Source: Eublepharis macularius
Lineage: Eukaryota; Chordata; Lepidosauria; Squamata; Eublepharidae
DNA length: 64,000 bases
Reading direction: 5' to 3'
Assembly: GCF_028583425.1 (NCBI RefSeq)
Contig: NC_072791.1
Span: 44,895,368 to 44,959,367 of the forward strand
Made by a program: the position numbers and the translations under genes. The notes under the pieces were generated by a model that was given only the letters and a program-made list of their open reading frames with translations, was not told the origin of the DNA and ran no database searches. This document shows, piece after piece, positions 1 to 11,160 of the stretch (positions within the stretch are counted from its first letter, which is position 1; each line of letters begins with the position of its first letter).

Positions 1-70
1 ATGCCAGGGCTTAAAATTGGGACCTTCTGCATACAGCGCAGGTGCTCTGCCACTGAGCCTGTCTCCCATA
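1..70 (-). repeat. tRNA-derived SINE, fragment
   Basis: Read on the minus strand this is a tRNA-like head: a pol III A-box-like stretch (GCTCAGTGGCAGAGCA), then GCAGAAGGTCCC and a decayed B-box region. The window edge cuts it. The bodies of the same SINE family occur at 29662-29835 (minus) and 31275-31420 (plus). The family assignment rests on the shared tRNA head of the 29662 copy. Confidence 0.6.
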
Positions 71-165
71 CACCTTTTGTATTTTTATTACCTTGTATTT
101 TACTTCAATTTAGTTTTAATCTGCCTTCAGCATATTATGTACGGAAAGGCAGCATGCAAATTACC

Positions 166-232
<67 letters not shown>
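166..232. repeat. (AAAT)n microsatellite
   Basis: About 16 uninterrupted units of AAAT. A minus-strand ORF that runs through it is only the repeat translated. Confidence 0.97.
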
Positions 233-233
<1 letters not shown>

Positions 234-296
234 CACCCATATTCTGTCAGCAGAGCTGTCTCCAATTTTTTTTAACATCAAGAACATAAAACAGGC

Positions 297-525
297 TGAG
301 ATGTGTTTAAAGTGTCTGCTAGGATCTGGGAGACCCAGGTTCAAATCCCAGCTTTGCCATGGAAGCTTGCTGGGGTGACCAGTCATGAACCCTCAACCTA
401 ATCTATCTTGCAGGGTTGTTGTGAGGATAAAATGGAGGAGAGGAGAACAACGTAAACAGCTTTAGGTCTCCACTGAGGAGAAAGGCAGCGTATAAATAAA
501 TTAAGTCAGTAGATAAATAAATACA
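297..525 (+). repeat. Sauria-type SINE, 5'-truncated
   Basis: It contains the B-box region (GGTTCAAATCC), the GCCATGGAAGCTTGCTGG block, the conserved AGGGTTGTTGTGAGGATAAA block, and a tail ending in short AAAT-like units. This body is typical of tRNA-headed squamate SINEs with a LINE-derived 3' end. The A-box half of the tRNA head is missing. Confidence 0.8.
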
Positions 526-868
526 AGAGCCTGTAATAAATGAGCTAAACCTTAAATAGCTGCAGAGATCATTAGTACAATGAGTTGTTTTACTTTTAAC
601 ATATTGAGATTTAACCCACCCCTTTTACCCCCAATATACAAATGACAACTGTTCCTAAAGGGGAAATCCTAGTTTGTTTCCTCTGCTGGGCCCAATGCAC
701 AGCCGCAAATAAATCAAATACAAAACTGTAAAGCAGCTTCCCTTCAGTTAAGTTGTTTCTCTTCTGGACTGAGTAGGTTGCTCCTTGGGCTTGATGTTAT
801 GGAAGCCACTTTCTCCTCTGCACATAGCCCATGACCTTATTATCTTATAACCAGCAGAGCACTTTTTT

Positions 869-916
869 GTAGTTAAGAAATGGAGAAAAGTAACTTTTTC
901 TCCATTTCATAACTAC
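869..916. repeat. short imperfect hairpin
   Basis: The two halves are near-perfect reverse complements (GTAGTTAAGAAATGGAGAAA against TTTCTCCATTTCATAACTAC), with almost no loop. It lies 10 bp before the MITE at 927. I see no target duplication, so its origin is open. Confidence 0.6.
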
Positions 917-926
917 AAGAAACAAG

Positions 927-1041
927 GGCCGTTTTCACACTGCTTACCTGCCACGGAACATCTCACCAAGCTCCCGGAACGACAGCCTCTTCCTGGCACA
1001 ATTTCGCACGAGAACAGCCGGTAAGCAGTGTGAAAATGGCC
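927..1041. mobile_element. palindromic MITE, family A copy 1
   Basis: The termini are inverted repeats GGCCGTTTTCACACTGCTTACC, and a 3-bp target duplication AAG flanks the element (924-926 and 1042-1044). It is the shortest copy (115 bp). It has no coding capacity and presumably moved with a transposase supplied elsewhere. Related copies are at 7838, 12199 and 26117, with more distant relatives at 34830 and 55743. Confidence 0.8.
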
Positions 1042-1044
1042 AAG

Positions 1045-1999
1045 GCCGCCTATGTGGTGGTGCTCAGTTTGTAGAACTGGCTTTCACCTGGCACCCACAC
1101 ATTCCAATTTTAGGCACACCTTTCTACTTTCTAGGGTTTCGTTCATAGTGTTGTTTCTTTCTTCTCTGCCTTCTTTACTTGATATGTATTGCAATAGTGT
1201 AGCAGAACTGCCAGTTTTATTTTAGTCATTTGCCTGGGTGTTTTCATGTGTGTAGTGTGTTTATTACTTCAAACAAGGTTCATCTTGTCGAAGGTTCATC
1301 TTTTTACTGTATTTGTAATTGTGTTTTTTTGTGAGCTGCTTTGTTGCCAAGGACCCCCTCCTCCTCCTGTTATGAGGCCTGCCATGAACTGTGTCAGTTT
1401 CCTGTGTTGCTGTTTGAAGATCTACTAAAGACTCTGTTTTAGGGCAGCATTGCCCATGCCTATTTCCTGTTCTCCTTGCTGCAACGGACTGTGCCACCCA
1501 TGTCTGTCTCCTGCCTCCTTGGGCACCTATCTCACCTGGGCCCAGAGCCATGCTGCCAGCAGCACAGTGCCAGCCGGAAGGAGTCTCCATGAGCCTGGCC
1601 AAGCACCCCCTGGTCAGTTCCCGCGGAGAGCCCCTTGCAGGCCAGTCACAGAGTCTGCCCTCGCCACTGGGCAACCTGCCAGCAAGCCCAAGCCATGCCA
1701 AGGAAGAAGCCATGTTCCCAAGCAGTAAAGAGCCAGCCTGGACAGTTTACTTTGAGGCTGCCATTTCGTGAAAGCGAGCCAGTCATGTCCGCAGCGGCCG
1801 ACCTCGCCCCGCTCTGCATATCTAGGAAGCTGCCCCGGAATGGAAGCTAAGTGCCAACTGTCCAGAACAGCTAATGGACGCATCTCAATGCAGCCACCGC
1901 ATTCCAGAGCTGATGCCGTCAAAACAACGCCAGCTTCCTGGCCGATCCAATCAACCCGCCTGGCACTCCCTTCCCCTCCTTTGTCCCTTCTTCCCAAGG
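1045..1999. other. no gene recognised; C-rich tract
   Basis: From about 1340 the sequence becomes CT- and CCAG-rich, with several short overlapping open frames in different phases. None shows a recognisable domain. The tract leads directly into the LTR-like promoter region at 2000, so it could be the internal end of a decayed LTR element, but no conserved pol motif is visible. Confidence 0.4.
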
Positions 2000-2503
2000 T
2001 GTCACAATCCTACAATCAGACACTAAAGTGGCTCATCTAGGGTAGTTTTAGAGCCATTAAGCCTTTGTTCCCCTTTTGAGAACCACAGGGAAAGGCACCT
2101 GCCCCAGGGTACGTTTTGGGGTATTTAAGCCGGCCTCCCTGGCCATGAGGCGCATGTGCCATTCCTATCCTGAACCTCAGCTGCCTCTCTCTCTCTCTCT
2201 ACGGGTCTAGTGCAGGCATTAGATACCATCACACTTCGCTGCTACATCTTTCTTCCACGCCGTTACCAGGTGAGTATACCCAGTTCCATCGATCTCAAGT
2301 GGGCTCTCCTGCAAATGCAACCGGCTGTGTTTTTCCTACTCTGTATTTCTTAGCCTCTTGTGTACCTTGTCTGTGTGTGCTAGTTCAGGCATACGCAACA
2401 TTATTAGTAAAAACACGTTTGATCTTTATTAGTCTCACCTCTTTATTGCACGAGTGTTCTGATAGAAGGACTCCGGTATAGCTGGTCAAGATCCTGCACT
2501 AAT
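2000..2503 (+). promoter_or_regulatory. candidate LTR or promoter with first-exon donor
   Basis: The stretch starts TGTCACAATCC, a common way for Gypsy-type LTRs to begin. It has a TATTTAAG box near 2120, a CT-rich run near 2180, and a strong splice donor (CCAG/GTGAGTAT) near 2268. I could not find matching 5-bp duplications at both ends, so the right end is a guess and the LTR reading is unproven. It could also be a decayed host promoter. Confidence 0.35.
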
Positions 2504-2826
2504 TTAAATCCAGACTGCAAACTAATTCCCCCATTAAAAGAGCAGTTCTGGTAACATCTTTTTGTTGGGAAACAGTATAAAATACATTAATTAAATAAAG
2601 GCAAAGACACTTTCTTGGCTTACTTAGATATAGGAAGAAAGTTCTTTAAAAACTTCAATCCTAAATACATATGCTTGTAAGAAAGTCCACTTGATTTCAA
2701 TAGTACTTTTATGCAGGTTTTTTTAAAAATATAAACAAGGAGCCAGTACCCCAGTGTACGGTTGTGCCAATTTCCACCAATTCCCTCCTCAGGACTTGGG
2801 AGACCCATGAAAAAAGATGCCAGTAC

Positions 2827-3044
2827 TAGGGCTGCAAACCTCCAGGTAGTGCCTGGAGAGCTCCCAGAATTGCAAGTGATATCCAGAACACAGCGATCAG
2901 ATCCCCTGTAGAAAATGGCTAGTTTGGAGGGTGAACCCTATGGCACTCCACCCCACTGAACTCCCTCCCTTCCTCATACCTTGCCCACCCCAGGCTTCAC
3001 CCCCAAAATCTCAGGAATTTGTCAACCCAGAGTTGGTAACCTTA
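2827..3044. mobile_element. hAT-like non-autonomous element
   Basis: It begins TAGGGCTGCAAACCTCCAG and ends in a degraded inverse of that (GGTAACCTTA). The flanking 8-bp repeats are GCCAGTAC (2819-2826) and GCCAGTAA (3045-3052), with 7 of 8 bases matching, as expected for hAT. The same family occurs at 42381-42585, and related termini bound the larger element at 37499-39434. Confidence 0.75.
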
Positions 3045-3052
3045 GCCAGTAA

Positions 3053-4270
3053 GTACTGGTGAGAACCATCACCATCACACACACACACACGTTTTAGGAT
3101 TGGACATAGGTTTACCTTCACTACCCGTGCAGTTTAATTTTTCATTCCTTTTTTTTTTTAAAGGTAACTTTCCCCTTGCAAAAAGCAGAAAATGTGTTGG
3201 CAAGAGCATGAAGAGCCACGACTGCCTTCCCTTCAACTCCATGCTACTGCATGAATCTCAGGAGTCCCTAACTCTCTTCCCATCCCTCTTGGACATGACA
3301 AGTTTCATTCTGGCCTCCTCAATCTTCCCCATTAGGAGAGATTGCAGGTTCAGGGGACAGGCATAGGCACCTGTCACAGCAGCTGCATATCACCTCTCAG
3401 GCAAGCAATGGCCTCATCTTCTTCAATCTATCACCCCAGTTTCCTGCCATGCTTGCTCTCATCAAACACCGTGAAGTTCCCTCGAGAGCCCCCAAAGATC
3501 TGCAAACAACTCACTCTTCTTTGGCCTTAGATTGATCCGCTCAAGCGTTGTGGCAGTCTGAATAGATTGATGATGATTGTGGGGGATTCAAATGGTGACT
3601 GAAGAAATTGCAGACTGGGTGGCATAAAGATGGTGGCACCAAGGTTTCACAAAAGACGATGTAACTAAGTTATTTACACAGGAAAGGACTCTCGAAAGCA
3701 AACATATTTTCTCAGCACAATGATAACTTTGGGGGCATTGAAACAAGGTGCTGGCTACCAGGGGAAATGTGGTTTTAGCACTTTTGATCCCCACACAAAA
3801 GTAAGATCTGTACAAGTTCTTGCAGACCTGCAAGGCTGGTTCATCTCACCACTGAAACATCTGGCAGGGATTCATACAGAGTCACAAGCTGCAGCCATGC
3901 TTCATTGAATAGTGTGGTAATGTTGCACTGTAGCAATCATTAGTAACAGGGTTGCCTCGTCCACACAAGAAACTCCAGGAACAAAAGATTACCAAAGTGT
4001 GATGACAGCAAAATATTCAACAATGTGTGGATTCAACCACACTCTTCATGGCTGGCTTCCTGAGAAACATAAAAGGAGAAACTGGAGTAAATGATACCTG
4101 CCTTTGTTGGGGATACCTGTTTAAATACTTCATATCTAACTTTGATATTAGAAATCTGCCACCCAGATCCACTTGTGGCAAACATAAATTCATGTGATGA
4201 TTCGAGTAGTCAATACTTGTATCTCTAATTAGTTACACCAGAGGCATTTTGCATTCTGTAATCTAAAATT
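3053..4270. other. no gene recognised
   Basis: A short CA repeat lies near 3078 and a T-run near 3150. On the minus strand at about 3505 an AG acceptor-like site precedes an open stretch of about 22 codons. I could not match it to a protein, and it hits stops on both sides. The rest shows no family I recognise. Confidence 0.4.
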
Positions 4271-4475
4271 GCCCTGACTGGGCTAGTCCAGATAAGCCTG
4301 ATCTCATCAGATCTCAGAAGCTAAGCAAGGTAAACTTTGGTTAGTAATTGGATCAGAGTCCTCCAAAGAAGACCAGGGTCTGCTGAGGCAACCTCTGATA
4401 GTCTCGTGCTTTGAAAACCCTAGCAGGGATTGCCATAAGGCAGCTATGACTTGACAACACTTTCCACCACCAATC
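4271..4475 (+). repeat. 5S-rRNA-derived SINE
   Basis: The first half resembles 5S rRNA: GCCTGATCTCATCAGATC followed by TCAGAAGCTAAGCAAGGT and a decayed GGTTAGTAATTGGAT, which is the internal promoter region of 5S genes. The second half has the CTTTGAAAACCCTAGCAGGG body of the squamate 5S SINE. Other copies lie at 14090, 27424 and 50281, all on the minus strand. Confidence 0.8.
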
Positions 4476-4904
4476 CAAAATTAGGCAAGATTGTCCAGTA
4501 CCATGTCAGACTTTTTTTCTCCAGCCAGAGGCCTACTCAAAACAATCTTTGATATACACCTGCTCACCATCTATCACTGTGCTGAAGTCTGTTCCTTTCA
4601 TGTGTTTTCTGCTACCATTGTTAAAACTAGTTACCTGTGTAATGGAGTTTGCTCTTCTAAGAAATGAGGTTATTAACCTAAATAATCCCTGGGAACCTCT
4701 GATAATTGGCCTGAGGCTGCACTCTTTGTGTGTGAGGTCACAGTCCCATTTTCCCTTCTGTTTCCAGTCAGAAGAACCTGATTGTTCAGTTGATACAGAG
4801 TCTGTGAAACATAAATGAACTGCTTGAGACTTGTGTTTTTTTCACTCTGAGGAGAGAGTGACCAGTAGCAGAAGTAACGATACTCAAGAATCCCTATTTT
4901 AGTT

Positions 4905-5005
4905 ATTTATACACTTCATTAGAGACCCAAAACAGTTTATATTATTCTTGTATCCTCCATTTTAGTACAACAACCCTCTGAGGTAGGTTAGGCTGAGAAG
5001 GATTC
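4905..5005 (-). repeat. Sauria-type SINE tail fragment
   Basis: It contains the inverse of the AACCTACCTCAGAGGGTTGT block and the ATAAATAACTAAAA-type tail. Only the 3' part remains. Confidence 0.6.
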
Positions 5006-6314
5006 CCTCTGAATCCTTGAAGAATGCTTCTTTGGACTTAACAGCTGGAGATCTGCAACCTAGTGTTGCTAATTGTAATTTTCTCCTCATCTGCTCTTTA
5101 TATTCAGCCCTGTGTGGAAACTGAATTTTGAGACATGGCTTATTGAGTATTGAGAAGCAAGCTAGAAACAATCAACAACAGCTCCCCACATGAAAGACTG
5201 AATATCAGAGTTGGCGGTCTGGAGAGCCAGTGCAGATTTTCTGATTTGAGTTGTGTGTTTCACCGTTAATGATGTGACATAAAATATCCAGTTTGTGTCC
5301 ATGATGCTGCTGATGCCGCCACCACACAGCAATCACAATAGCAATAAATGAATCCTTTCTCTGGCTACAAAATACTGGGGCGATGGGGTGCCTCCACAAT
5401 CATTAGGAAAGATGTGAGAAACAAATATGCATTTACTGTGCATTAAACTGACTGCAGCAAGGCTCTCCCTCTCCTCGGATAGCAGGGTGTGCTTGGGAAA
5501 TTATGTAGCAGTTCCATGCAAAACGTGAGCCCTGAGATGGGGGCATTCCCTGTCAGTTTGCATCTGGTGAAGCACTGAACCACAGAAGCTCTTCCCCTCT
5601 AGGCAAGCTGGATTTGTGCTCTCCAGAAACCTGAGAGATGTCAAGTACCCAATGAAGAAGTTACTGAGAGCAAATGTATTTCTCTCTCTTTGCCCTCCAG
5701 ACAAGATCTCACTGGTAAAGAGAGACCTCTAGTGATGCTTGAGGGACTCTGCTTCTCCTCTTCCCATCAGTTTCTTCCTGAAACCACATGGCTGACAAAC
5801 CTCAGTACTACTCCATCAGAGCTGCCACCTGAAGAGTTCCAAAATAAGGGACCATTGTGAGCCTGATAAGAAAATGACATCTTATATATGGCAGAACATT
5901 AGAATGCTTGAGAGGTATTAAAGTGGGGTCCCCCCGCCCAGTTACTGACCTTTCTCCACAAGTCTTAAACAAACAAGGAATAATTTCTTGAAACAAAGAC
6001 AGGTGGCAAGCCTAAACTCTCTGCATACAAAAATGTCCCCTGATAATCTTGAGAAAACCTGATGAGAAAGATTTTTAGCCCTTTGGGAACAGGAAAAAAC
6101 TGAACAAGGTGTTTCAGAGGCAATGTACATTGTAAAACAAGCAAAAGCATTTGTTTCCGTAGTCAGTGTTTCACATACTGGATATCTAATCATTTTGTAC
6201 TGTTTGGAGGTCCATTTCTGAATGACAAAGGAATATAACTTTCATATCACTGGTGATCTGGATTGAACATCAGACAGGCTGAGCAGGTTCTTGGTTAAAA
6301 TCTCCATTAAGCAG
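5006..6314. other. no gene recognised
   Basis: Single-copy-looking AT-rich DNA. The minus-strand open frames here are short and show no domain. I see no splice-bounded exon I can name. Confidence 0.4.
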
Positions 6315-6395
6315 GTTCACAGGCTGACTTAGGGTCAGTCCACATCTTTCAGCTTAACCTACCTCATAAGGTTTTTGTGATGACAAACACGACAT
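6315..6395 (+). repeat. Sauria-type SINE fragment
   Basis: The stretch GGCTGACTTAGGGTCAGTC followed by AACCTACCTCATAAGG is a diverged middle part of the SINE. Confidence 0.5.
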
Positions 6396-6705
6396 ATGCC
6401 CACTACCAATTTACAGAATTGATATTTGGCTCCTAAGACTCCAGTATACATAGAGATACCATCATGAAGATTCTCTTGTTGGGAAACAAAAGGTTCCCAT
6501 AGGCATACGGAAATATAATTTTTTTTAAGGCTTGTGGTGCTTCGAGTGAGCTTTGAGCTCTCTTCTTTGAACATATTATCTATCAACTGTAGTGTAGCAG
6601 CAAACTGGACAATGATGGCCGCTGACTGGATGGTACCTTTGCTGCATCTTTTCCTGTCAAGGAACTAGGCATCAGTATACTTGAGTTGGGCTCCTTCACT
6701 CAGCC

Positions 6706-7035
6706 ACAGGACGCTTTCCCAATGTACAACAAAATAGAGCAACACGGTAATGTAATTGTCACAACAGAGAATCTCCTGTGTGGTATTATGTCTTCACAAT
6801 TGTTTTAATAAAGGATATATTAATTGAGTACTGTTTCACAAATTTGTTGCAATATATGGTGTAGTATATGGTTGTGTCAAGAGAAACAAAAGAATATACA
6901 AATTGTTTATTACATCCCTTACTCTGTATAAACAAATTTGTGAAACAGTACTCAATTAATATATCCTTTATTAAAACAATTGTGAAGACATAATACCACA
7001 CGGGAGATTCTCTGTTGTGACAGGACGCTTTCCCA
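6706..7035. mobile_element. foldback insertion with 16-bp target duplication
   Basis: A 16-bp direct repeat (ACAGGACGCTTTCCCA) occurs at 6706-6721 and 7020-7035 and brackets a 298-bp insert. Within the insert two 90-bp arms, 6759-6848 and 6931-7020, are reverse complements with one mismatch that I can see, separated by 82 bp of unrelated AT-rich sequence. There is no long poly(A) run or tRNA head. The 16-bp duplication points to target-primed insertion. The arm arrangement could come from twin priming or from template switching. Confidence 0.8.
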
Positions 7036-7116
7036 GCAGGAGGAGGAAGAGGTAGCAACACCCCAGGCAGGCAAGCAACAGCAGAAAGCAAAGCACCTTA
7101 GACCAGCTGTTGAGTT

Positions 7117-7330
7117 TCCTGCATAGCATAGTGGTTAAGCAGTTGGGTTGTGAATCAGCACTCTGCTGGTTTGAATCCCACTACTGCCATGAGCTCACTA
7201 GGTGGCCTTGAGTAAGCCACTCCTCTTAGCCCCAACTCTCCAGCTGTATTGTGGGGGACACTAATAGGTCTAGCAATGGGGCACTAATAGGTATAGAAGA
7301 GCAATATAGTGGTGCAGTTATTATTATTCT
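7117..7330 (+). repeat. tRNA-derived SINE
   Basis: The A-box-like TAGTGGTTAAGCAGT and the B-box-like GGTTTGAATCCCA are correctly spaced, followed by a SINE body. The 3' end is degenerate. Confidence 0.7.
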
Positions 7331-7433
7331 ATTCATTCTCTGTCCCCTCAAACTTCCAATGCTGCTTTCTGCTTCTGGAAATGGAAGCACCCCACAGCCA
7401 CAAGCCTGAACTACTCAGCCTCCTCCTGTCTTA

Positions 7434-7777
7434 GAGCCAAGCTACAAGAGATTAATTACATAAGGAGGAGCATGTGAAGGGGGTGGCAATGTTAGCTGGG
7501 AAGCTGAGTTTTGTCAATTTCCCCTCTCTACAGAGCCCTCTGTTCAGAGGGTTTGTTAATTTCTTCTTTGCCTCCCAAAGGCTCTGTCAGTTTCGCCTCC
7601 CCTTCTAAGCACAGAAGAGGAAATAATCAAGCCTTCTGAGCAGCAATCTCCCTGGTTCTGTAGAGAGGGGAAATTGACAAAGCCTTCAGATCTCTTTTAA
7701 AACTTAGCTTCCCAGCTAACATTGCAACTCCCTTCATGTGCTCCTCCTTGTGTAATTTGTCTCTTGTAGCTTAGCTC
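7434..7777. mobile_element. palindromic MITE, family B copy 1
   Basis: Termini are GAGCCAAGCTACAAG and its inverse (CTTGTAGCTTAGCTC). The 3-bp flanks are TTA (7431-7433) and TCA (7778-7780), an imperfect duplication. Much of the interior is self-complementary (for example GGGGAAATTGACAAA near 7670 against TTTGTCAATTTCCCC near 7515). The interior differs from copies 2 and 4. Confidence 0.75.
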
Positions 7778-7837
7778 TCAGGCCACTAGCTGCAAAATGC
7801 TTTTGTTCCCAGCAGGAGGAGACCACAGCGACACAGC

Positions 7838-8006
7838 AGCCGTTTCCACACGGCTTACCTTGTTCCGGAAAACAGTGAAATCTCGCGCAAAATCACACAA
7901 GAAGATGCTGTTATTGCGTCTTCTCGCGCGATAACAGCGTCTTCTCATGCAATTTCGTGTGAGATTTCGCTGTTTTCCGGAACAAGGTAAGCCGTGTGGA
8001 AACGGC
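7838..8006. mobile_element. palindromic MITE, family A copy 2
   Basis: A near-perfect hairpin: the left arm (GCCGTTTCCACACGGCTTACC, then TTGTTCCGGAAAACAG) is mirrored by the right arm. The target duplication is unclear because the left terminal G has changed and several registers fit. Its arms are among the most regular of family A. Confidence 0.75.
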
Positions 8007-9637
8007 CAGAAGCCAGCCTGCACTCATAGCATGTAGTAGCTTTGGATTTACTGATGTGCTACATTCACACACAGGCTGATTCCATACAGCATTTTTTCTC
8101 TACCTTGCCTTCCAAACAGGAGTTTCCACATGATGCTGCGTTGCAACTGTCCTGCTTCCAGGGTCTCGTCCACACTGGCATCATTTTTCTGCTTTCAGCC
8201 TATGACATGTACTATTTCCCCCACATTTTTTCTCCTGCTGCACCACTTTAGGGCTTTTTGAGTGTTTTTTTAAAAAACTGGTAATTGTTATAGTGCTATA
8301 GATCTATCTCAACTGTTAATAGACTTGTTACAGCACTGAAGTGAATACATGAAGAAAAGGAGAGGAAAAAAGAGGCAGTGAGTTAACATGATGGGTGTGA
8401 TGACCACTCCTTGAGACCCAATGAAGAATAACTGCAGTTTGCAAAGCATGTGTAGAAGGGAGGAGTCAGAAAAAGATGGAAGAATGTGCATAGAACATGC
8501 CCATGTGTGGAGGCCCCACCACCTACGTATTTGTAGTTACAATGAAAGCAACCATGAATCATCCATACATTAAAAGCAGCAGTCAAAGCCTGTTCACTGT
8601 GCTGTTAGCTTCTTTTTTGGTGCATGACAGTACAAAGCAAACACAAGAAAACTTTATGAAGATTATTGTGTTTGATGGTGATACCCAAGTTTTTCCCTCT
8701 GTGCAAAGAGCAACACACAAGCACTGGGGAATGTGGCATTCCAGCATATGTTTGCAAGGTGAAATGCACAATCCCCAGATGTGCTAATCTTCATGCTAGA
8801 TTTACACAGTTTCCTAAAACGAACTGACTGGAAATCTGTAATATGTGAGATGGTCAGCAGCTTCCAAAACACTGCCTATTATTTCAGCCACCTTTCCTAC
8901 ATCCCAGCCTGCAAGTAAATTGAACATAAAGAGCTCTCTAGCCTCCTTTCCTTCCGCTGGTTATTTCTAAACTATTCCAAACCCCAGTGAACCCCAGCTG
9001 AGTGGGAGTGGAGAAAAGGCTTTCTGCTTGGGCTCCCATTATTGTGGAAGAATGTTTTATTTTTCTAAGGGGGATGAAGAGTAATAAGGGGGGAGGGAAG
9101 AGGGACTAAGCCTCTGTTCCGGCAGCCAAGTGGATGCCCTTGTCCCACAAGGTTACGGATCCACTTTAGCTCGATTAAAAAAAAAAACTCATGGAAGCTA
9201 GGGATTCATAAAACAAACAAGAACCAGGCCCTTGCAGCAGCTGTCTGTCGTATAAAAGCAAATAGGACATATTGGATGAACTGCTTGTGAGTCACAGAGA
9301 GCACTGGGGAGAATGGGAAGAGACACCTTGGGAAGAGAGGGGGGGAAGTGAAAGTGGTGTGTGAAAGTATATATAGAAGCCACTTTTCTGCTCTTTGTGC
9401 TGTTCTTTATGAGGCCCAGCATGCATTACTAGTATACGTAAGGGCAGAATTCTGGCATTGTTCAGTTCCCAACAGAAGAGGGGCTGAGGTTCAGGCATCT
9501 TAGGTAAAGCTGGCCAGAGGAAGGAGAAAGTGAGGCAATTTGCACTGAACCCCCACAATGCAAGAGGCCCATTTCTGCAGCATCTGTTGGCCTCTGCCCC
9601 AGCCCTGAGACAGTGCTCACCAGAACATATGAGTTTG
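8007..9637. other. no gene recognised
   Basis: A mixed region with no domain-bearing frame. An A-run at 9178-9187 is the only simple repeat of note. Confidence 0.4.
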
Positions 9638-9871
9638 GGTTTATTTTATTTTTATTTACTTCCTTTATACCTCACCTTTCTCTCCATTTAGCACAAAGCA
9701 GCTTACGTTGTTCTTCTCTTGTCCATGTTAGCCTCACAACAACCTTGTGAGGTAGGTTAGGCTGAGAGTGTCTAATAGGTCCAAGGTCACTCAGCAAGCT
9801 TCCATGAGAGAGTAGGGATTTGAACCTGGATTCTAGTCTGTCACTCTAACCATTGCACCACACTGGCTCTC
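9638..9871 (-). repeat. Sauria-type SINE, near full length
   Basis: Read on the minus strand: tRNA head with A box (GTGGTGCAATGGTTAGAGTG), B-box region, GAGGCTAACATG body, and a TTTATTTTATT-type tail at the left. The order head-body-tail is complete. Confidence 0.8.
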
Positions 9872-10686
9872 AGTCTTCCTTAAACAAAAAAGGAAATGGT
9901 GTATCAGAGCATAAGATGACACTGTATCTGAACATATAATTGTGAGAAAATGGATCCAGTCCCCAACCACAATGAAGTGCATACGATACAGAGTTGTATG
10001 TAAAACAAAATATTTAAATTTGTAGCTTAAGTGATTGTTCACTTGTTCAAAGCAGTCATGTGCGTACAGTCTAGAGCAGGTTAAATGAATTAATTTGAGT
10101 CCCTGTAGGAAGTAACAATATCACACCTGCCTCAGGCCCCTCAAACCCTTTAGGTGGCCCTAGTGCTTGAAAGTCACACCTGAAGGCTGGCTGTGGTGAC
10201 TCAGAGAAGAGTGAAACGTTTTTTGCACAGATCCTCTTCATTTTGTTAATGAAGTAGTTAACTGCTACTGAGTATAATATAAACTCCGCTGACAGTAGAA
10301 GAGCATATCTTGTATCACATGAATTGGACCCTCATGCTTCTCCCTGCCTGCCATGATGACTGCCTTTCACTGTGGCCTTTGCTTCCTCTACCGCTAACAC
10401 TTCTGCTTGTGCGATATCGGTGTTTTACTCACTTAGCACAACTAGCTACTAAGAGAAATATAACTGCTGATGATTCACTTAGAAACAATCAAATATATAA
10501 CAAAAGGCACAGATCATATTGTGATCAAATACAAACTCCAATCCCTACACAAGCCTGTCAATGTCACATGATCATCTCAGCTAATGGCAACCTCACTTAA
10601 AACAGGTTGTGGACATCAAGCCATGGCTGCTGCAAATTAAGGAAGCCATTTAGCCAAAGGGCTGTCTGTCTAAAACATACCATCTG
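9872..10686. other. no gene recognised
   Basis: AT-rich DNA without an assignable frame or repeat. Confidence 0.4.
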
Positions 10687-11160
10687 CTCTGATGAAAATA
10701 ACTCCTCCTTGCTCAGAGATTTCCACAAATTGAGTGAGCAGGCAAAAGTGGGGCAAATGAAGTTCAGTGTAGGTAAGTGTATGGTAATGCACATTAGAAC
10801 AAACCCCCCCCCCCAATTTCAGGTACATGCTAATGGGTTCTGAACTTGCTGAGCCTGAGAGGAAAAGACACCTTGCGGTTGTAATGGATAGTTCAATGAA
10901 AATGTCAACCCAGTGTGCTGCAGCAGTGAAAAAGGCAAACTCTGTGCTGGAGATTATTAGGAAATGGACTGAAAATAAAACAGCCACTATTATAATGCCA
11001 CTGTCTAGAGCTATGGTGCAGCCTCATTTGGAATACTGTGTACAGTTCTGGTCACCATATATCAGAAAAAGGCATTGCAGAGTTGGAAAAAGTACAGAAG
11101 AGGGAAACCAAGACGATTAGGGGGTTGGAACACCTGTCCTATAAGGAAAGGCTCTTAACC
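10687..11160 (+). pseudogene. CR1-type LINE ORF2 fragment (RT C-terminal region)
   Basis: Translation gives the stretch that follows the RT catalytic domain in CR1 proteins: KLSEQAKVGQMKFSVGKC, a run of C (10806-10815) where the frame shifts, then VVMDSSMKMSTQCAAAVKKA, and PHLEYCVQFWSP in place of the family's PHLEYCVQFWxP signature. It is truncated at both ends and frameshifted, so it is not functional. The preserved motifs and their order make the family assignment firm; the subfamily is not determined. Confidence 0.85.

Noticed and set aside
165-386. Minus-strand ORF of 73 codons
   Set aside because: It is mostly the translated AAAT microsatellite and SINE sequence.
3440-3540. Possible minus-strand exon after a TTTGCAG acceptor
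   Set aside because: Only about 22 open codons, no protein match I can recognise, and no partner exon.
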